Assembly (NCBI GenBank): GCA_015501585.1
Contig: JADNRY010000027.1
Coordinates: 62,001-126,000, forward strand
Source of the DNA: Rhodocollybia butyracea
Taxonomy: Eukaryota; Basidiomycota; Agaricomycetes; Agaricales; Omphalotaceae
Direction: 5' to 3'
DNA length: 64,000 nt
The notes beneath the pieces are model-generated. The model was not told the origin of the DNA. It worked only from the letters and a program-made list of their open reading frames with translations, and made no database searches. Numbering within the stretch: position 1 is the stretch's first letter; every line of letters starts with the position of its first letter. The position numbers and the translations under genes were made by a program. Positions 46,560 to 58,873 of this stretch are shown here, piece after piece.

Positions 46560-46599
46560 GCAATCTAGATATTGTGCGTATTTAAGAACCTAAGTCCGA

Positions 46600-48150
46600 A
46601 GTCGGTGACACCAGTTGTACACCAGAACAGAATCGCCGAACTCAAGCACTTAAAATCCGGTCCGTAATAAGCGCCCTCGGCTTTCCGATCGGAATCTTGC
46701 CTCGGCGCCAGTTGATATTTCTCTCGTGCCTCTTACAGTCATTATATCAGAGTGCGGGGAGACATGATGAATCCGAGTTAGAGCCAGAGAGCATGACAAC
46801 GCCAACAATATCAACTTGTTATGGGCTTTGCAGCGGGGTTCTGCGGTGCAAGGCTGGGATGTGCATCTGCCGCAGATTGCAAAGGTCTCAACAGAGTGCG
46901 TAGAAAAAACCTCTTCCTTTTTCAGCCACTTATCAACTCACAATATAGTGACGGCTAAACGAAAAACTCATCCCAACCCAACTGTCACTTTAATCCATAT
47001 CATTAATTTCTTCTTCTTTCCACCCTCTCCCGCCGATTCACGGAAATGCTCTGAGGCTTCTCGAGGCAGGTTGGTCTCGGCGCGTTAGGACCTCGGATTT
47101 CTGGGCCTCATTGTCATTTGGCGGCGTCGCATCTGGTCTTTCATCGGAGAATAACAATGCGGTACGCTAAGTCTTTCCGCCTTGTCATCTAATCTCACTC
47201 ACATGCTCGCAACTACCAGAGCGCTCTACTCCTGGCGCAAAATTTTCCAACTCTACGTCAATGCCGGGATGTTTAAAAAGTCTCAAGAGGCATACGCAAG
47301 GGGGCAGTCCATTGAGGAGAGCGAGAAGCGGTTGAACCTACGCGATAAACGAACATAAACTCAAGCAAAGCCAAGTGCATGAAGCACTGTAATCGTTTTG
47401 AGAGTTGAATATGTTTATTTTGAACATGAAGAAGGTGCGTTTTTTTCGATTCCAGTATGCTGCCATTGACGTTTCTCTTCTGCTTCGCCCTGGACAGCTC
47501 AAAAAGGCCTACGCTGACGCGACATGCACCTCTTCCTATCCCAACGCCCCCGTTGTCTCCTCCGTTTCTGCATCTGCGTTGCCCCTCCCTCGAACCTTCA
47601 AACAAGCCCACGCCTCAACGTTTCAAGCCTCCTCCCCTCCTCCCCTCATCGAATCATGCCCACCTCAACGACTGCTCAAGTGCTCATGCACATGCATCAT
47701 ATGCACCAACTTCGCATTTAAACCCATCCGTCTCGGGCGTGAACATTTCTTTTCCGTCCGATGCTTGGTGAAGATGTAGAAGAGGAGGTAGGGGAGTGTC
47801 CGATATGTAGAGCGTCGGAGGCCCGATCGATGATCTTTGTCAGTGTATCTCGTCTACCTTCCTTTTTCCTATTTACTAATCCACTCCGTCTACCTTTCCC
47901 GTAGCAAACTTCGAGCAGGGCCTCATGCATCATGGACTTCGGGGAGGACTGGTTCCCTGTGGAAGCGCACGAGAAGCTCAAGGCGAGCGACATGGAGCAA
48001 CTTAGGCACATGGGTTTTGATACCAGTCAGAAGTGGATGTGGGATGGACAATTGTCGGCAATCGAGCGGAATGGGTCGTGGTGGGTTTTGGGTTCGCACT
48101 GGAGGAAGAAAGCTGGCGTGGTGCTGGTTCTCTTGAGCACTTGGAGTTGA
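46600..48150 (+). pseudogene. SPX-RING gene copy, degenerate
   Basis: Blocks in order: ELEPESMTTPT with a broken LLWALQRG.A.QGWD region (46760-46900), ALYSWRKIFQLYVNAGMF with SIEESEKRLNL (47220-47340), LNMFILNMKKVR at a former exon end (about 47405-47440), AYADATC (about 47510), a ruined RING (about 47690-47780) and the tail equivalent to FGEDWFPVEAHEKLKAS (about 47935-47990). Stops and indels are frequent. The 3' flank (GGTGGAAGTATCTTATTCTT, about 48330) matches those of the other copies. Confidence 0.85.
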
Positions 48151-49097
48151 TGTTGTGGGGCGGGTTATAGGATTGGACGCGTGGAAGGAGGGAGCAACGC
48201 CGGATGGGAACGATGGAGAAACGATGGAGGGAACGACCGATGCGAGCAAACAAATGAACGAAGGGAAAGAAGGGATATCCTACTTGGTCCCATTGAGGAC
48301 TCCCGGCTTCCTCGTTCCGTAGATGTTAGTCTGCGGTGGAAGTATCTTATTCTTTGATTCTTCGTTCTTTAAGGATTTTCCTTTGCTTTGTAGATACCTT
48401 CGTGTACATATGTTTTTCATTAGTCTTTAATACCTTTTTCCGTGTCTTTTTCTTGTCCTTTCGTATCTCTATTAATCGACCTTACGCCCTATGTATATAA
48501 CCTAAGCTTGTTAGCTCATTAAGTCGATTCAGCTCTCAATAGATCTCAATCCCGAGTGCCCAGCGCACAGTTCAGTCAGTACGGGATTTTTCAAATTGTA
48601 GCCCTTTGTGTACTGCAGGAGATGTGTGTTGGGATAAAACAAAATCTCAAGTCTCAAGTTGTACTTATTTGCTGCGAGCCGAAGCTACGTACACTTGTGT
48701 ACGGCTAGCCTAAGTGCAAGGCAAGGCAAACTACGGCCAGGGAGTCACTTGTTCGCTCCGCATGGTGTGGCAGAATAAGCGCAGCGGCCAGTGGGCTTGA
48801 GAGAGTTTATCTCTCTCGTTGCTGCGCTCATGCCGTAGGCTGCTACGGTCCTCAGAGTCCATTTTACCATTCCCTCTTTCTCGCTGCTGGGCTTCGCATA
48901 CCCGGCAGTCACCTCAACCAATGCCATCTCTTCTTGTCAGGCTCTTTGAGTACTACCTGCCTTATTTATGAAACAGCGAAACAGCCGATAGCTTGTAATC
49001 TAAACTTTCAATGGAGCGAAACTAAAAATGCAGGATCGAAATACAATCCGGGAACATCACTTAACTCTGCATGCATAACATTTGTTCTTTCTAGCAA
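48151..49097. other. Intergenic with a GC-rich structured block
   Basis: The block at about 48670-48930 is more GC-rich than its surroundings and contains several potential hairpins, for example GAGAGAGTTTATCTCTCTC at about 48807-48825. Its origin was not identified. Confidence 0.4.
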
Positions 49098-50657
49098 TCA
49101 TCCATTCCTAGAACCACCACTCTCATCCCAGGATTTTTCCAAGTAGTCAAGTGGGCTATACACTGCGTGATCCACTGCTCGTTCATTGAATCGCAACGTT
49201 ACAACTCTCAAACAATCGAGTCTAACTCCCCATGTATGTTGCTTATTTGGTAACCAGCGCGACGACACCATGTTGATAAACACGGAATCATCGAATTCCA
49301 GGCCATCAAACGTGAGTTGGAGTTCATGAAGCTTGGGGATGAGAGCAGAGCTGGAATAGTTCTGCTCGCTCCAGAGGAATCCATGTAGACTGCAAATAAA
49401 GCGGGGTGTGATAGGGCTTATTTGGTCATCACCAGCAGGTGTATCATCGACACGGAGAGTAACCAGCGATGGCATGAGTTTGAGCGCGGCGATGAGATCA
49501 ACGTCGCTGACTGAAATACGCTTGACCCCAAAATAGGTCAAGCTGCAGGAAGATCGGTCGAGGAACGCTGCCAAAGTAGCTTCAGGCCAAGGTCCTTGGT
49601 AAGGATGATAACCGTTGGTCATGATAGCCAAGCAAGAAAGAGATGGGAAGGTGAAGGAAGAGAATGCATAGTCTACCAGTGGACCGCCATAACCCAAAGC
49701 TTCATGAAGTTCAAGTTTCAGTATCAAAACACTGGTACACAATTGGGGAGACACAGGACGAGATAGGGTGAAGTGACAACACTCTGGGCCTTCACGAAGC
49801 ACTAGCTCCTTGGGACTAAATGCATAATTGAACACATCAACAATCCTGTCATCTACAATGTTTACATTCAATGACGACCACAATGTTTTTGGTATGTTGG
49901 TGAGCATCGGGAATAAATGGGAATAAGGCTCTAGAATCCCGCTTAGGCTAAAGCGTGACTCTACCGTTATGGCAAGGTTTTTAAGGGAACGACAATTTTG
50001 AATGCTGTCAAATCGTGGCTTTGGGATACACGATATCGTGTAGGGACCGCCCATTTCGAACGAGCACCAGGAGTGATTGCAGGCAAGATCAAATGCAAGC
50101 AGTGGGCCTGGAACTACTGGTTGGTATATAGAGCCGCTGATATCAAGCTTTAAGGTAAGGGGGTGCTCCCCAGAGTGATGAAGGTGTAGTTCCACGGCGC
50201 GGAGAAAACCACTCAACACCGATCTGACGTCTGATAGCCTCGAATTTTCGGCAGAGAGCTCAAGGGAGATCCTGGACCAGATAGCGGGTGACGAATGCGC
50301 AATTGAGCGCCAACGCTTGCAAACAGATGATATGGACATGGCAGGGAGGTGTCTGAGCGGATGCAGGATTTTGGTCTGAGGAGGAAATTTAAAGTCCTTG
50401 CTCCATGGGAATTCCTGCAGCAAGTTTGTATCGCATGCATGGTCAAATATCTGGAACAGGATTTCATTAGGAATTTGGTCCCCGAGACTTCCTTCCGCTG
50501 TGACAGTGAGCGCAGAAGACCTAGCTGTTCTTCGTTGTCTCCTAGAGGACAACTTTAATAAACCACAAGTTAAGGTATACATATTTAAAGGAAAAGACAT
50601 CTTGTAAGAGCTAACTGGTGCTTGTAGGAGGAGGGAAGCTGTAAGGATTTGGTCCAA
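49098..50657 (-). pseudogene. F-box/leucine-rich protein, damaged at both ends
   Basis: The long open centre matches the F-box copies at 41.1 and 51.4 kb: PNEILFQIFDHACDTNLLQEFPW, CKRWRSIAHSSPAIWSRIS, FDLACNHSWCSFEM, DLIAALKLMPSLVTLRVDD and LTFDGLEFDDSVFINMVSSRWLP. The N-terminal zinc-like/coiled-coil part is missing, and the text just before the F-box (SSALTVTAEGSLGDQIPNE) reads in a shifted frame relative to the LRSL.SPIRKIPNE of the others. The C-terminus ends SWDESGGSRNG because of a late frame shift, where the others read VVVLG. A shorter protein could still be made from this frame, so loss of function is inferred. Confidence 0.8.
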
Positions 50658-51350
50658 GATTGGTCCAAGAGCTGAATGATGGAAGCGCTCATGTTTGCGC
50701 TCATGTTTGATGCCAGATGGGAACTGTCAAGAACGAAATCGGTAGTTACTTGGGTAGTTAAGATCTATGTGTATAAGTATTGGCAGTCGTCCACTGGGAG
50801 CAGGTGCTTATACCATTACCTTCAGTATACCAAGTATGGGAAGGGTAGTCAGTTGCCCTTACTAGTTACTATCAGGTGGGAGCTCTTGGGGTGGGTGAAC
50901 CGTGATGTTCCAGGTTCACACTCAAAAGAATGTTAAAGGAAGGCTGAAGTGGTGCTGGGTCCGTTGAAGGCACAAATATGTGGACCGTCTATCCCTCAAA
51001 TCAGAGGAGATACAGCGAGATTGCAATTGAACGACTTTCTACCAGCCTTCAACTGTTCCCGATCGTTGTGGGCAATGTGGGAATTGATTTGGAATTGATG
51101 GTGCGTTTTATTCGTCACTTTATCATAGATTGACTGTGGAACAAATGTATTTAGATAAGTTGTATTTCCTCTTCAATTCGCTCTACAGGTATCTATGCTC
51201 GCAGCTCAATTGTGTGCGGGTGATGCGATTTATCATTTCATTTCTTCTGATTAGATAGGACCTTGTGACCCGGGTATACTTTGATTCGTTTTTTTAAAAA
51301 AAACGAGTCAAATACCCCGACAGTAAATAACGGCTGTGTATTTCGCGCTC
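50658..51350. other. Intergenic between divergent F-box copies
   Basis: No gene seen; it should hold the promoter of the gene at 51351. An A/T-run TTTTTTTAAAAAAAACG at about 51288-51304 also has a counterpart before the 41070 copy (a TTTTTTCAAAAAAAAC-like run). Confidence 0.4.
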
Positions 51351-53126
51351 ATGGTAGACAGAACTCCTGCAGACCGATTTATCTGCTTCCGATGTCGCCA
51401 CAGCACCACTCCTCGAACAAACATCGACACTGTGGGACTTTTACAACGTTTTCGGTCAGAATGTGGGCCAGATGCTGTGGATACGAAAAAAGTTGCGGAG
51501 ATGCTGAAAGATGTGGACAAGGACCTCGAGGATTACGAATCTGAAATCTTGCATTTGCGGTCTCGGATTTTTTATATCAAAACCCAACAGACACGCCTGA
51601 AGAAGCATGCAGCCGACCTTCACTCTCTCAATTCACCAATACGAAAAATTCCTAACGAAATTCTGTTGCGAATTTTTAACTACGCCTGCTGCAGAAACTT
51701 GTTACAGGAATTTCCGTGGAGTCAAGACTTTAAATGCGCACCTTCGACCTCTATTGTGGATCCCTTTGAACACCTTCCCGCCATGTACATATCTTCTGTT
51801 TGCACACGTTGGCGATCAGTTGCACTTTTGTCACCTGTTCTCTGGTCTAGGATTTCCCTTGAACTCTCACCCGAAAACGCGAGGCTACCGAATGTCCAAT
51901 CGGTGTTGAGTGATTTTCTTCGCATCGTGGAACTACACCTTCAGCGCTCCGGACAGAACCCTCTCACTATAGAACTCGATATCAGCGGTCCTGTGGATGA
52001 CGAGGATGATGTAATTCCATCCCAGCTGCTGGCATTTGACCTTGTTTGCAACCACTCTTGGCGTTCGTTCGAAATAACCGGTCATTACTCTATCTCGGAT
52101 ATCCCAAAGCCCCAATTTGACAGTATTCGGAACTGTCATGCTCTCGAAAACCTCTACTTTGCAGTAACCAGTAATTTAGATAAGGAGATGGAGCTCTTTC
52201 AGCCGGCGAATGGGCTTCGTTCCCTTTCTGTAGCCAGGCTCAGCAATAGCATGCCAGGAACATTTTGGAAAGAAATATCGGCTTTAGCTGTGGATTCCCT
52301 GGATGGCGGGATTGGCGATGTGTTCAATCATGCGTACAGTCCCAGGGAACTAGTGCTTGGGGAACGCAGAGATCAAGATTCACTCCCTATATCTCCTTGT
52401 GTACCCCCTCGATCATGTACCAGTGTTTTGGTACTGCAACTCGAACTTCATCTTAGTTGGGATGATTCACTAGCAGATGTGGCATTTTCGTCCTTCACCT
52501 TCCCGTCTCTTTCCACTTTGGTTATCATGACATACAGCACTGACCCTTACCAGGGAGCTTGGCCTAAAGCTACTTTGGGAGCGTTTTTATGCCGATCTTC
52601 TTGTAACTTGACCAAGTTCGTGGTCAAGAATGTTTCAGTCAGCGACATTGATCTCATCGCCGCTCTCAAACTCATGCCGTCACTTGTTAATCTCCAGGTC
52701 GATGATACGCCGACTGGTGATTATGGCGAGACCCCTGCTTGCGACGACGATTATACGCCAGTTGGCGACGATGGTGGTATGCCGGCTGGAGATGACCCAA
52801 CGAGTCCTATCACACCCCCATTCATTCGCAGCCTACATGGATTCGATTGGGTCGACCTAAACCCCTCCGGCTCCGCTCTTGTCCCCAAACTCCGTGAACT
52901 CCAACTAACGTTTGATGGATTGGAATTCGATGATTCCGCGTTCATCGATATGATATCTTCGCGCTGGTTACCCGATATACAATACGCATCTGGCATTGGA
53001 CTCGATTGTTTGAGAGTTGTAACGTTACGTTTCAATTCTCGAGCAGTGGATCATGCAGTGTATAAACCTGTCCAATACCTGGATAAGGCTGGAATGATGG
53101 TGGTGGTTCTCGGAACGGATGATTGA
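51351..53126 (+). CDS. F-box/leucine-rich protein (intact), probable SCF substrate adaptor
   Basis: An uninterrupted 591-residue frame. ATG 51351 is preferred over 51336 because its context aligns with the start of the 41070 copy. Residues about 10-30 hold FICFRCRHSTTPRTNID, and about 45-85 a charged coiled coil. The F-box-like region SPIRKIPNEILLRIFNYAC with VCTRWRSVALLSPVLWSRIS spans about 100-190. The rest is irregular leucine-rich sequence ending VVVLGTDD. F-box proteins recruit targets to SKP1-cullin E3 ligases; the target is unknown. An acidic insert of TP.GD-type units (about residues 450-485, bases 52708-52803) is much longer than in the paralogues. It is the only fully open copy. Confidence 0.88.
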   Translation: MVDRTPADRFICFRCRHSTTPRTNIDTVGLLQRFRSECGPDAVDTKKVAEMLKDVDKDLEDYESEILHLRSRIFYIKTQQTRLKKHAADLHSLNSPIRKIPNEILLRIFNYACCRNLLQEFPWSQDFKCAPSTSIVDPFEHLPAMYISSVCTRWRSVALLSPVLWSRISLELSPENARLPNVQSVLSDFLRIVELHLQRSGQNPLTIELDISGPVDDEDDVIPSQLLAFDLVCNHSWRSFEITGHYSISDIPKPQFDSIRNCHALENLYFAVTSNLDKEMELFQPANGLRSLSVARLSNSMPGTFWKEISALAVDSLDGGIGDVFNHAYSPRELVLGERRDQDSLPISPCVPPRSCTSVLVLQLELHLSWDDSLADVAFSSFTFPSLSTLVIMTYSTDPYQGAWPKATLGAFLCRSSCNLTKFVVKNVSVSDIDLIAALKLMPSLVNLQVDDTPTGDYGETPACDDDYTPVGDDGGMPAGDDPTSPITPPFIRSLHGFDWVDLNPSGSALVPKLRELQLTFDGLEFDDSAFIDMISSRWLPDIQYASGIGLDCLRVVTLRFNSRAVDHAVYKPVQYLDKAGMMVVVLGTDD

Positions 53127-55073
53127 CAACAAGATTGCATGTTGAACAGTATGTTGAACAGTATGTACTTTGTCTGTACGTTTTGCTTAGGCTTCCCGCA
53201 TCGAAGAGTTGTATGGTAGGCAAGCAAGAGTTTTGCAGTATATCAAAATGACTATTGTAGACTAAGTACCTGCCTGAGCAAGCGTGAAAAAGAAAGTAAC
53301 ACTTAGTCCTTGTTCTCTTTCCTGGTGTACTCTCAGGAGCCCCTCCTGTCTTGTACCTTGTACTCGCCGCGCGGTCTTTACAAATAGCTTGACCTTGCGA
53401 CACTTGTCACTTACCTACTATTGGTCCGCCGAGTAAATATCAAGGGTTTCTAGTCCTAATTTCAAATTTCTAAATCCCGAGTTATTAAATTTCTTTGCTC
53501 CTTCCTTCCTAAGTTCCATAATTGACAGTTCTACAGGGTTTAAACTTTTAGTGCTCCAACTGAGTAGAGCAAGTTTGAGAACCCAAATCACCAATGGAAG
53601 GAGTCACCGAACCCAGTCATTTAATCGGTCCAGAACTCGGTAGGCGGTCAATTGTAGAGTGCCATAAGGGAAATCAAATTGCATGCGCTTGAAATTTTGG
53701 GGTTGGTTGTGCAATTTCTTCATCGTTTGGTGAAGATATTTGGGTGGTATAGCATCAATTCTGGAGTTGGATACTTTCCGAATCCATGCGAGATGCAGAA
53801 TCTTGTGTGTCCCGAAACGTTACAACCAGAAATGGCAATAAATGACACCATTTTTTTAAAAAAATAATGAGAGTTCTTTGATTGAGAGCCCACAGCATTA
53901 CTAACTTCTAATAGAGTCCTCAGCATAGACACCCATATTGCTCGTCCTCAGGCACTGCTACTCTTTGGGGTAGGGTCTGTGAGAGTGCTCACAACTGTAT
54001 TAACCATAACCCCACTTGCGAGTGTGGGCCATCGCGCAAGCGCATGGCAGGTACGAGTCCTGCAACCTGCAGCTGGGCATAGGATCACAATTTTCTGAGC
54101 ACTTGGCAACGACGATGGATAAGACCCAGTCAAAAGTCCAGATGGCCAGGCTGGACCAGAGCATGTAAAAATGAAAATGTTGGCACGATCTGCTGTCATC
54201 TGCTCTGGTCTGAAAAATTGTACACTTGACTGAAGTCAAGATTTGAAGATGCATAATAGTCAGCATGTTGTATGCAAGGGATGGAACCAAAAACAAGCAG
54301 GGTAATAGAAGACAAAGGTGCTACTGATAAAAGCAATAAATACAGTGAAGGAAACAGAGGGCAAATGAAAGCTCACACTGAAGACATTGAAATACCGAGG
54401 AGGTAAAGAGCGGAGTCTCAAATAGGAGATAAACGCCGTGTGGCGAAAGAACATCACACACATGCATCAAACCACGAATCCATGCTGCAGACTGGAACAG
54501 AGACGGTGTTTAGCACAAGTGAAGAGAAGAATGAAATATCAGCAAAAGCAGCAGTATGCGAAGGAGGTTTCATGCCTTAGTCCTTCTGGATATAGATGGA
54601 TATCGCTGTAAACTTGTAGTTCAACTCACCAATATTGCAGCGAAAGAACAAAGAAACCACAAATCCCTGAACTGCATATGCACGGATAGAAAGTTGCACT
54701 TCAAGTAGCACATAAAAGGTAAACAAGAAAACAAGAAACAAAGTGGAATATCGAGAAGCTGGAATTTGGTAGGAATCTGAACGCGGAGGAGATGAGCCAA
54801 CCCGAGGTCACATGGCAAATGCTTTGACATCCCAAATATATCGAAACTAATTTCCTTATTGAGTCAACCCGATTTAGACAAAAGGAAGCCTAATTCGGAT
54901 AAATTCCCACGCGAAACCGGCCATAAGGACGAGCCTTCATTACATTCAGGACTCGTAACTTTCTAAATCCTGCTCTGACCCAATGACCTTATCTGGGTCT
55001 CCCTTCACAGATGCCATATTAGTCTGGGTATTAACCCATTGTTCTGCAATGCTAAGCTCGTATACATCTGTTG
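53127..55073. other. Intergenic, duplicated segment inside
   Basis: No gene recognised. The part at about 53440-53600 is a relative of 59590-59775. AG-rich minus-strand open stretches at 54000-54830 show no protein motifs. Confidence 0.4.
53440..53600 (+). repeat. Segmental duplicate (copy 1; copy 2 at 59590-59775)
   Basis: Shared strings include TTTCTAAAT, CTCCTTCCTTCC.AAGTTCCATA and GAGCAAGTTTGAGAACCCA. Copy 2 has extra bases. It lies downstream of an F-box gene here and between the secreted-protein gene and an SPX-RING relic in the second site. Confidence 0.75.
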
Positions 55074-56955
55074 TTATAATCCCTGTGTCTGAATTTCGGA
55101 TACGAGCCTATAGTAGACTGTCAGGAGAGGGTCATATGTGTTGGTTATATATTGACATACATTGGGGCGGTTAAAGCTAATGGCGGTGTTGATGTCAGTA
55201 CCACCGCTGTCCTGGAAAAGAATACTGTTGCCTGGGATTGTCGGACCATTGAGATTACCCCATCCGTGTCGTGCGTTCAGACTATTTCAAACAGTCAAAA
55301 TTAAGTACTGCTAAGGTTGATGTCGATGCTTACGTGCTTATCAAGGCATTTGTGTACAGTTTTGAAAGAGCAAAGTCCCTGTCAGAGATGTTTGTTCATC
55401 ATTGTTTTTAAACTACTGAAATCCAGGTACTTACCAGACAAAATTGATGGTGGTATTCTGAGTGTAAATAGACTCTAGTTGAAAATCACGGATGAGTTCA
55501 TTGTAAGGACTCACAGGGATTGCAAGGAATAAGATGATATCCAGGATGGCTGACAGCGCGGTTATTAATCCAGTCTGAACAGTTACTGCAAAGTAGGTTT
55601 AAAACTAGAGTAGATATAAGATGATGAAAACCAAACACTCGCATCGAATGATTCGGGTGATAGCATCGTCTGTGGCTCTGACATTAGTACGTGATTTCCA
55701 CTATTGAAGGTAAAAATTAGCTGTTTGAATTTGACAATGAATTTCAACGTTTGTACTCACCAGGCTCCATACAAGGGAGCAAGTGATCATAATATCAGTT
55801 ATAGCAGTAGACACAAGCCCAGTTATGACTGAGCCATTGAATTGGTGTATATTAGCATACTCATTGATAATAGTAATAAGGATAGTATTTGCGATTCCGC
55901 CAACTAAAATTAGCCATCAGTAAAAATAAAATGGTAAAACTAGATTGGAATTGAACCTACTGAACGAGCATATCGAGGAAAAAATGATAATCCACATGAG
56001 CCAGCTCGATTTTCTTATGATTTTGATGCGCCATGCCATGAATATTTGAACGGGAGTAGAGATCAGCACGGTCACGATAGGATCTATGAACAATTATAAA
56101 TCCTTGCATGAAGTGCTATACTTTTCATGTAAGATATACCGGCAGAAAGCACTGCCAAATCAGCAGGGTTCAATAAAAACTACACTGCACTTGAATTCAA
56201 AAGTTAAAACATACTGATAGGAACTCTCGTCAGAGCTTCTGGAGTACCTGTAAGTCGTGGAGTCAGCGCTGCACTTATATAGGTTCTATGGGTAGTAGCT
56301 CTGATAAGAGTCTCCGGAGGCTCAAATTGCGCAAAATGATGAACTCACCATATCTGACAACTAATGGCTCCAAACATCAGGCCCATATCAAAGCCTGTTT
56401 ATCAACAAGAAATTGAGAAGGCGGAATGATGAGTTAATTGAAGGTATTCACCTGTATTGAGGGTTTCCATGATGTAGAGATACCTTTGGCGTAAGTTAGT
56501 TACTCGAACAGCTCACGGACATCCCGAGACTCCGAGATTATAACTCACCAGACCTTAAATTTGTGCAACTTGTGATCAATAAAATTAAACAAAGTCGATA
56601 ATGTCGAGCTCACCAAGGCTTTTATTCGTGGGGAGTCGCTACGAAAATTCAATCATTTGAAGCAGATTTCTCAGAGATCAAAGCACTGAGCTTGTCTTAC
56701 CTCTTGTACGTCTGGAAATAAATGAAGGTCTACCACAAATTAAGTATACATAACAATGTTTCCAAATCATGAGAACATCATTTACCTGCACCGATAAAAC
56801 ACCTAAAAGTATTAGAGAGAAAGGAATGTGAGAGGAGTTACATGTTGCTGGAACTTTCGAAACTTACCATACAATATGCAGTTGAGGAATACACCAACAA
56901 GCATTGGCCCAAAACTGAGTGATATAAATTGAGCCCATATTGTAGAGTCTGACAT
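55074..56955 (-). CDS. DUF6534-domain seven-helix membrane protein
   Basis: ATG 56955 starts MSDSTIWAQFISLSFGPML and the exon ends with LNCILYG at 56868. About ten further short exons follow: GVLSVQ, TFIYFQTYKR, DSPRIKALV, YLYIMETLNT, GFDMGLMFGAISCQIW (56440-56360), DPIVTVLISTPVQIFMAWRI (about 56080-56020), VGGIANTILITIINEYANIH (about 55910-55850) with DIMITCSLVWSL, WKSRTNVRATDDAITRIIR (about 55700-55640), LTVQTGLITALSAILDIILF and LNARHGWGNLNGP in the C-terminus. The stop TAA is at 55074-55076. Order and motifs match the Agaricomycete DUF6534 family, of unknown function. Every exon seen is in usable register, so the gene may be intact. Confidence 0.87.
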
Positions 56956-57639
56956 AAAAGGAGACTGAGACTTGCATCAAGGAAACGGACGGCCCAGACA
57001 TTGTCCCAAAAACGTAGGGGAGAGAAGAGACGGTATGTGGGGACCGAGGGAAAGCCTTCTCTTCAATTATTTTTTTGGCGAGCTCGTTGTTCTTTTAAAC
57101 AATCAGCCACCAATCGATCATGATTGTGTACTGCCCACCAATTATTATCAGAGCTTTTCGGCAACTCCGAGAACAGCTCCACATCCCAAAATACTACAAG
57201 TGTTCCACCGGATGACCGGAGTCGACTCATATTAACGCGACCAGGATGAATGTGTGTAGCCGCTATTTGTGGGCTTCGAAGATCCCAATGCTCTCATTAT
57301 TGCACAATATCATCATGGTTGCTTTTGAAGAGCCCGTGAAGAGCTCTATTTCAAGTTTTTTTTTTTCAGTGCTGAGACAGACAGATTGATCACGGACAGC
57401 TTGATTGCATACATAATTTCGTAAGTTATAGCCGTATGCAGGAGGTCTCCGTATGTGGGTGGTACGCCTGTATTCGCCCTGCTCCCGCCAATGTGCCACA
57501 GCCTTATTAAGTTGAGACTTAAATAGTATCCTCAAACATTGTGCAGTAATAGTGTAAGCTCAATTGTAAGTACAGAAATCTACTTGTTGGTGCACAATCT
57601 AAGTCTTTACTGGCCGAAGCGAACTAGTCCCGGGCGGAA
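56956..57639. other. Intergenic, no gene recognised
   Basis: Upstream region of the DUF6534 gene on its right side; nothing else seen. Confidence 0.4.
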
Positions 57640-58420
57640 TGTGAAGGCGGGGCATGCAGTGAAGGGGCATGTGAAGGTGTGTCATGCATGCCACGAGGCA
57701 GCGCCTCCTGCGCCGTTTGAACCGGAAACACTCAGAATGGTCTCTAAAAAGATCAGCGACTCTGCTCGGCCAGTCTCACCTCGTAGAAACAAATTCAAAC
57801 TCCATTCTACGCTACCGCATCCTGGTGACATTACTACCGTCACATTACTCTTCCATCGAAGAATAATGATGCGTTACATTTTCTTCCTCTGTTTTTGCCT
57901 TTATATAATCTTGGTTACATTGCTTTCACAGTGACCTCTAATCCTGGCGTGAAAACTTCAACTTCACGTCGACTCAACCCAGGTGAATGATCATTGAGGA
58001 GAGCCAGAAGAAGCGGAAGTTTTTTTGCAGAGAGGGTTTCATCCCCTGGGCTTGGGGATGGGCGGAAACCGATGCTCAAGCAGAGCCATGAAGCGCTTCA
58101 ATTGTTTCCGGAGTTGAATATGTTTATCCTGAATGTCAAAAAGGTATGTTTTTTTCTTGTCAGCTTCTAACCAAAGCTGAACGTTTGAACACTGATATTT
58201 CGTCTTTTCCCTCTTCTGCTCTGACAACTCCAATAAGCAAACGCTGACGCCACCCCGAAGTAACATACTATTCTACTTACAGCTTTCTTTTTTGAACGGC
58301 CAAGATTACTTTACGCAAGCCCTCGCATTCGCACCAGGCTCCAGATCCTCCTTCTTTTCTTTTCCTATCCTAATTCCTCCTCTTTCCCGTCGTTGTCCCT
58401 CATGGATCATCCCTCATCCC
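57640..58420 (+). pseudogene. SPX-RING gene copy, degenerate middle part
   Basis: MVSKKISDSARPVSPRRNKFK followed by LHSTLPHPGDI (57740-57830) matches the end of exon 2. Traces of LYSWREIFQLHVDS (about 57940), LNMFILNVKK (about 58115-58142) and LNGQDYFTQALAFAPGS (58292-58345) follow in the right order. The RING is not preserved. The SPX start is also missing. Confidence 0.82.
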
Positions 58421-58873
58421 TCCTCCCACATCCCCTTGCTCTCCCGAAATTCGATAAATGAGCTGCGGAACACAAGCATGTCCTCTTCCCTCAATTATCG
58501 AACTGAGAACAAACCTCATCACGAGGATCTGGAAGAACAGAGCCGCTGAAGTAATATTTACAACTGCTGGCTGGCTGTCCAATACCTTTTCTTCTATAAA
58601 GCTTCGAGATTGGACAGAGACTGAATTAGAATTTGTATTCGAGGTTTACAGCTGATCTACGAGCACTCAACTAGCTGTCAGACGATTACGCTCCTCAGTA
58701 GTACAAAATATTGGCGATTTGAAGCAGAAAATCAAACACGATCACAACAAGCAAGCACCTGAAACCTCCCACCACTTCCTCCTACATCGCAACTATCATC
58801 GTTAGTCGGACTACAAGTCCAATGCTGTCCAGCCGTGTCTACAGCCGCAATTGGTCTGGACAAAATTCAAGCA

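Noticed and set aside
46199..46585. 128-codon hypothetical gene
   Set aside because: No motif, no intron partners, and an overlapping open frame on the opposite strand of similar length. It cannot be distinguished from chance.
48745..48927. 60-codon minus-strand gene in the GC-rich block
   Set aside because: The frame follows from GC-rich composition and contains hairpin sequence; no protein features were seen.
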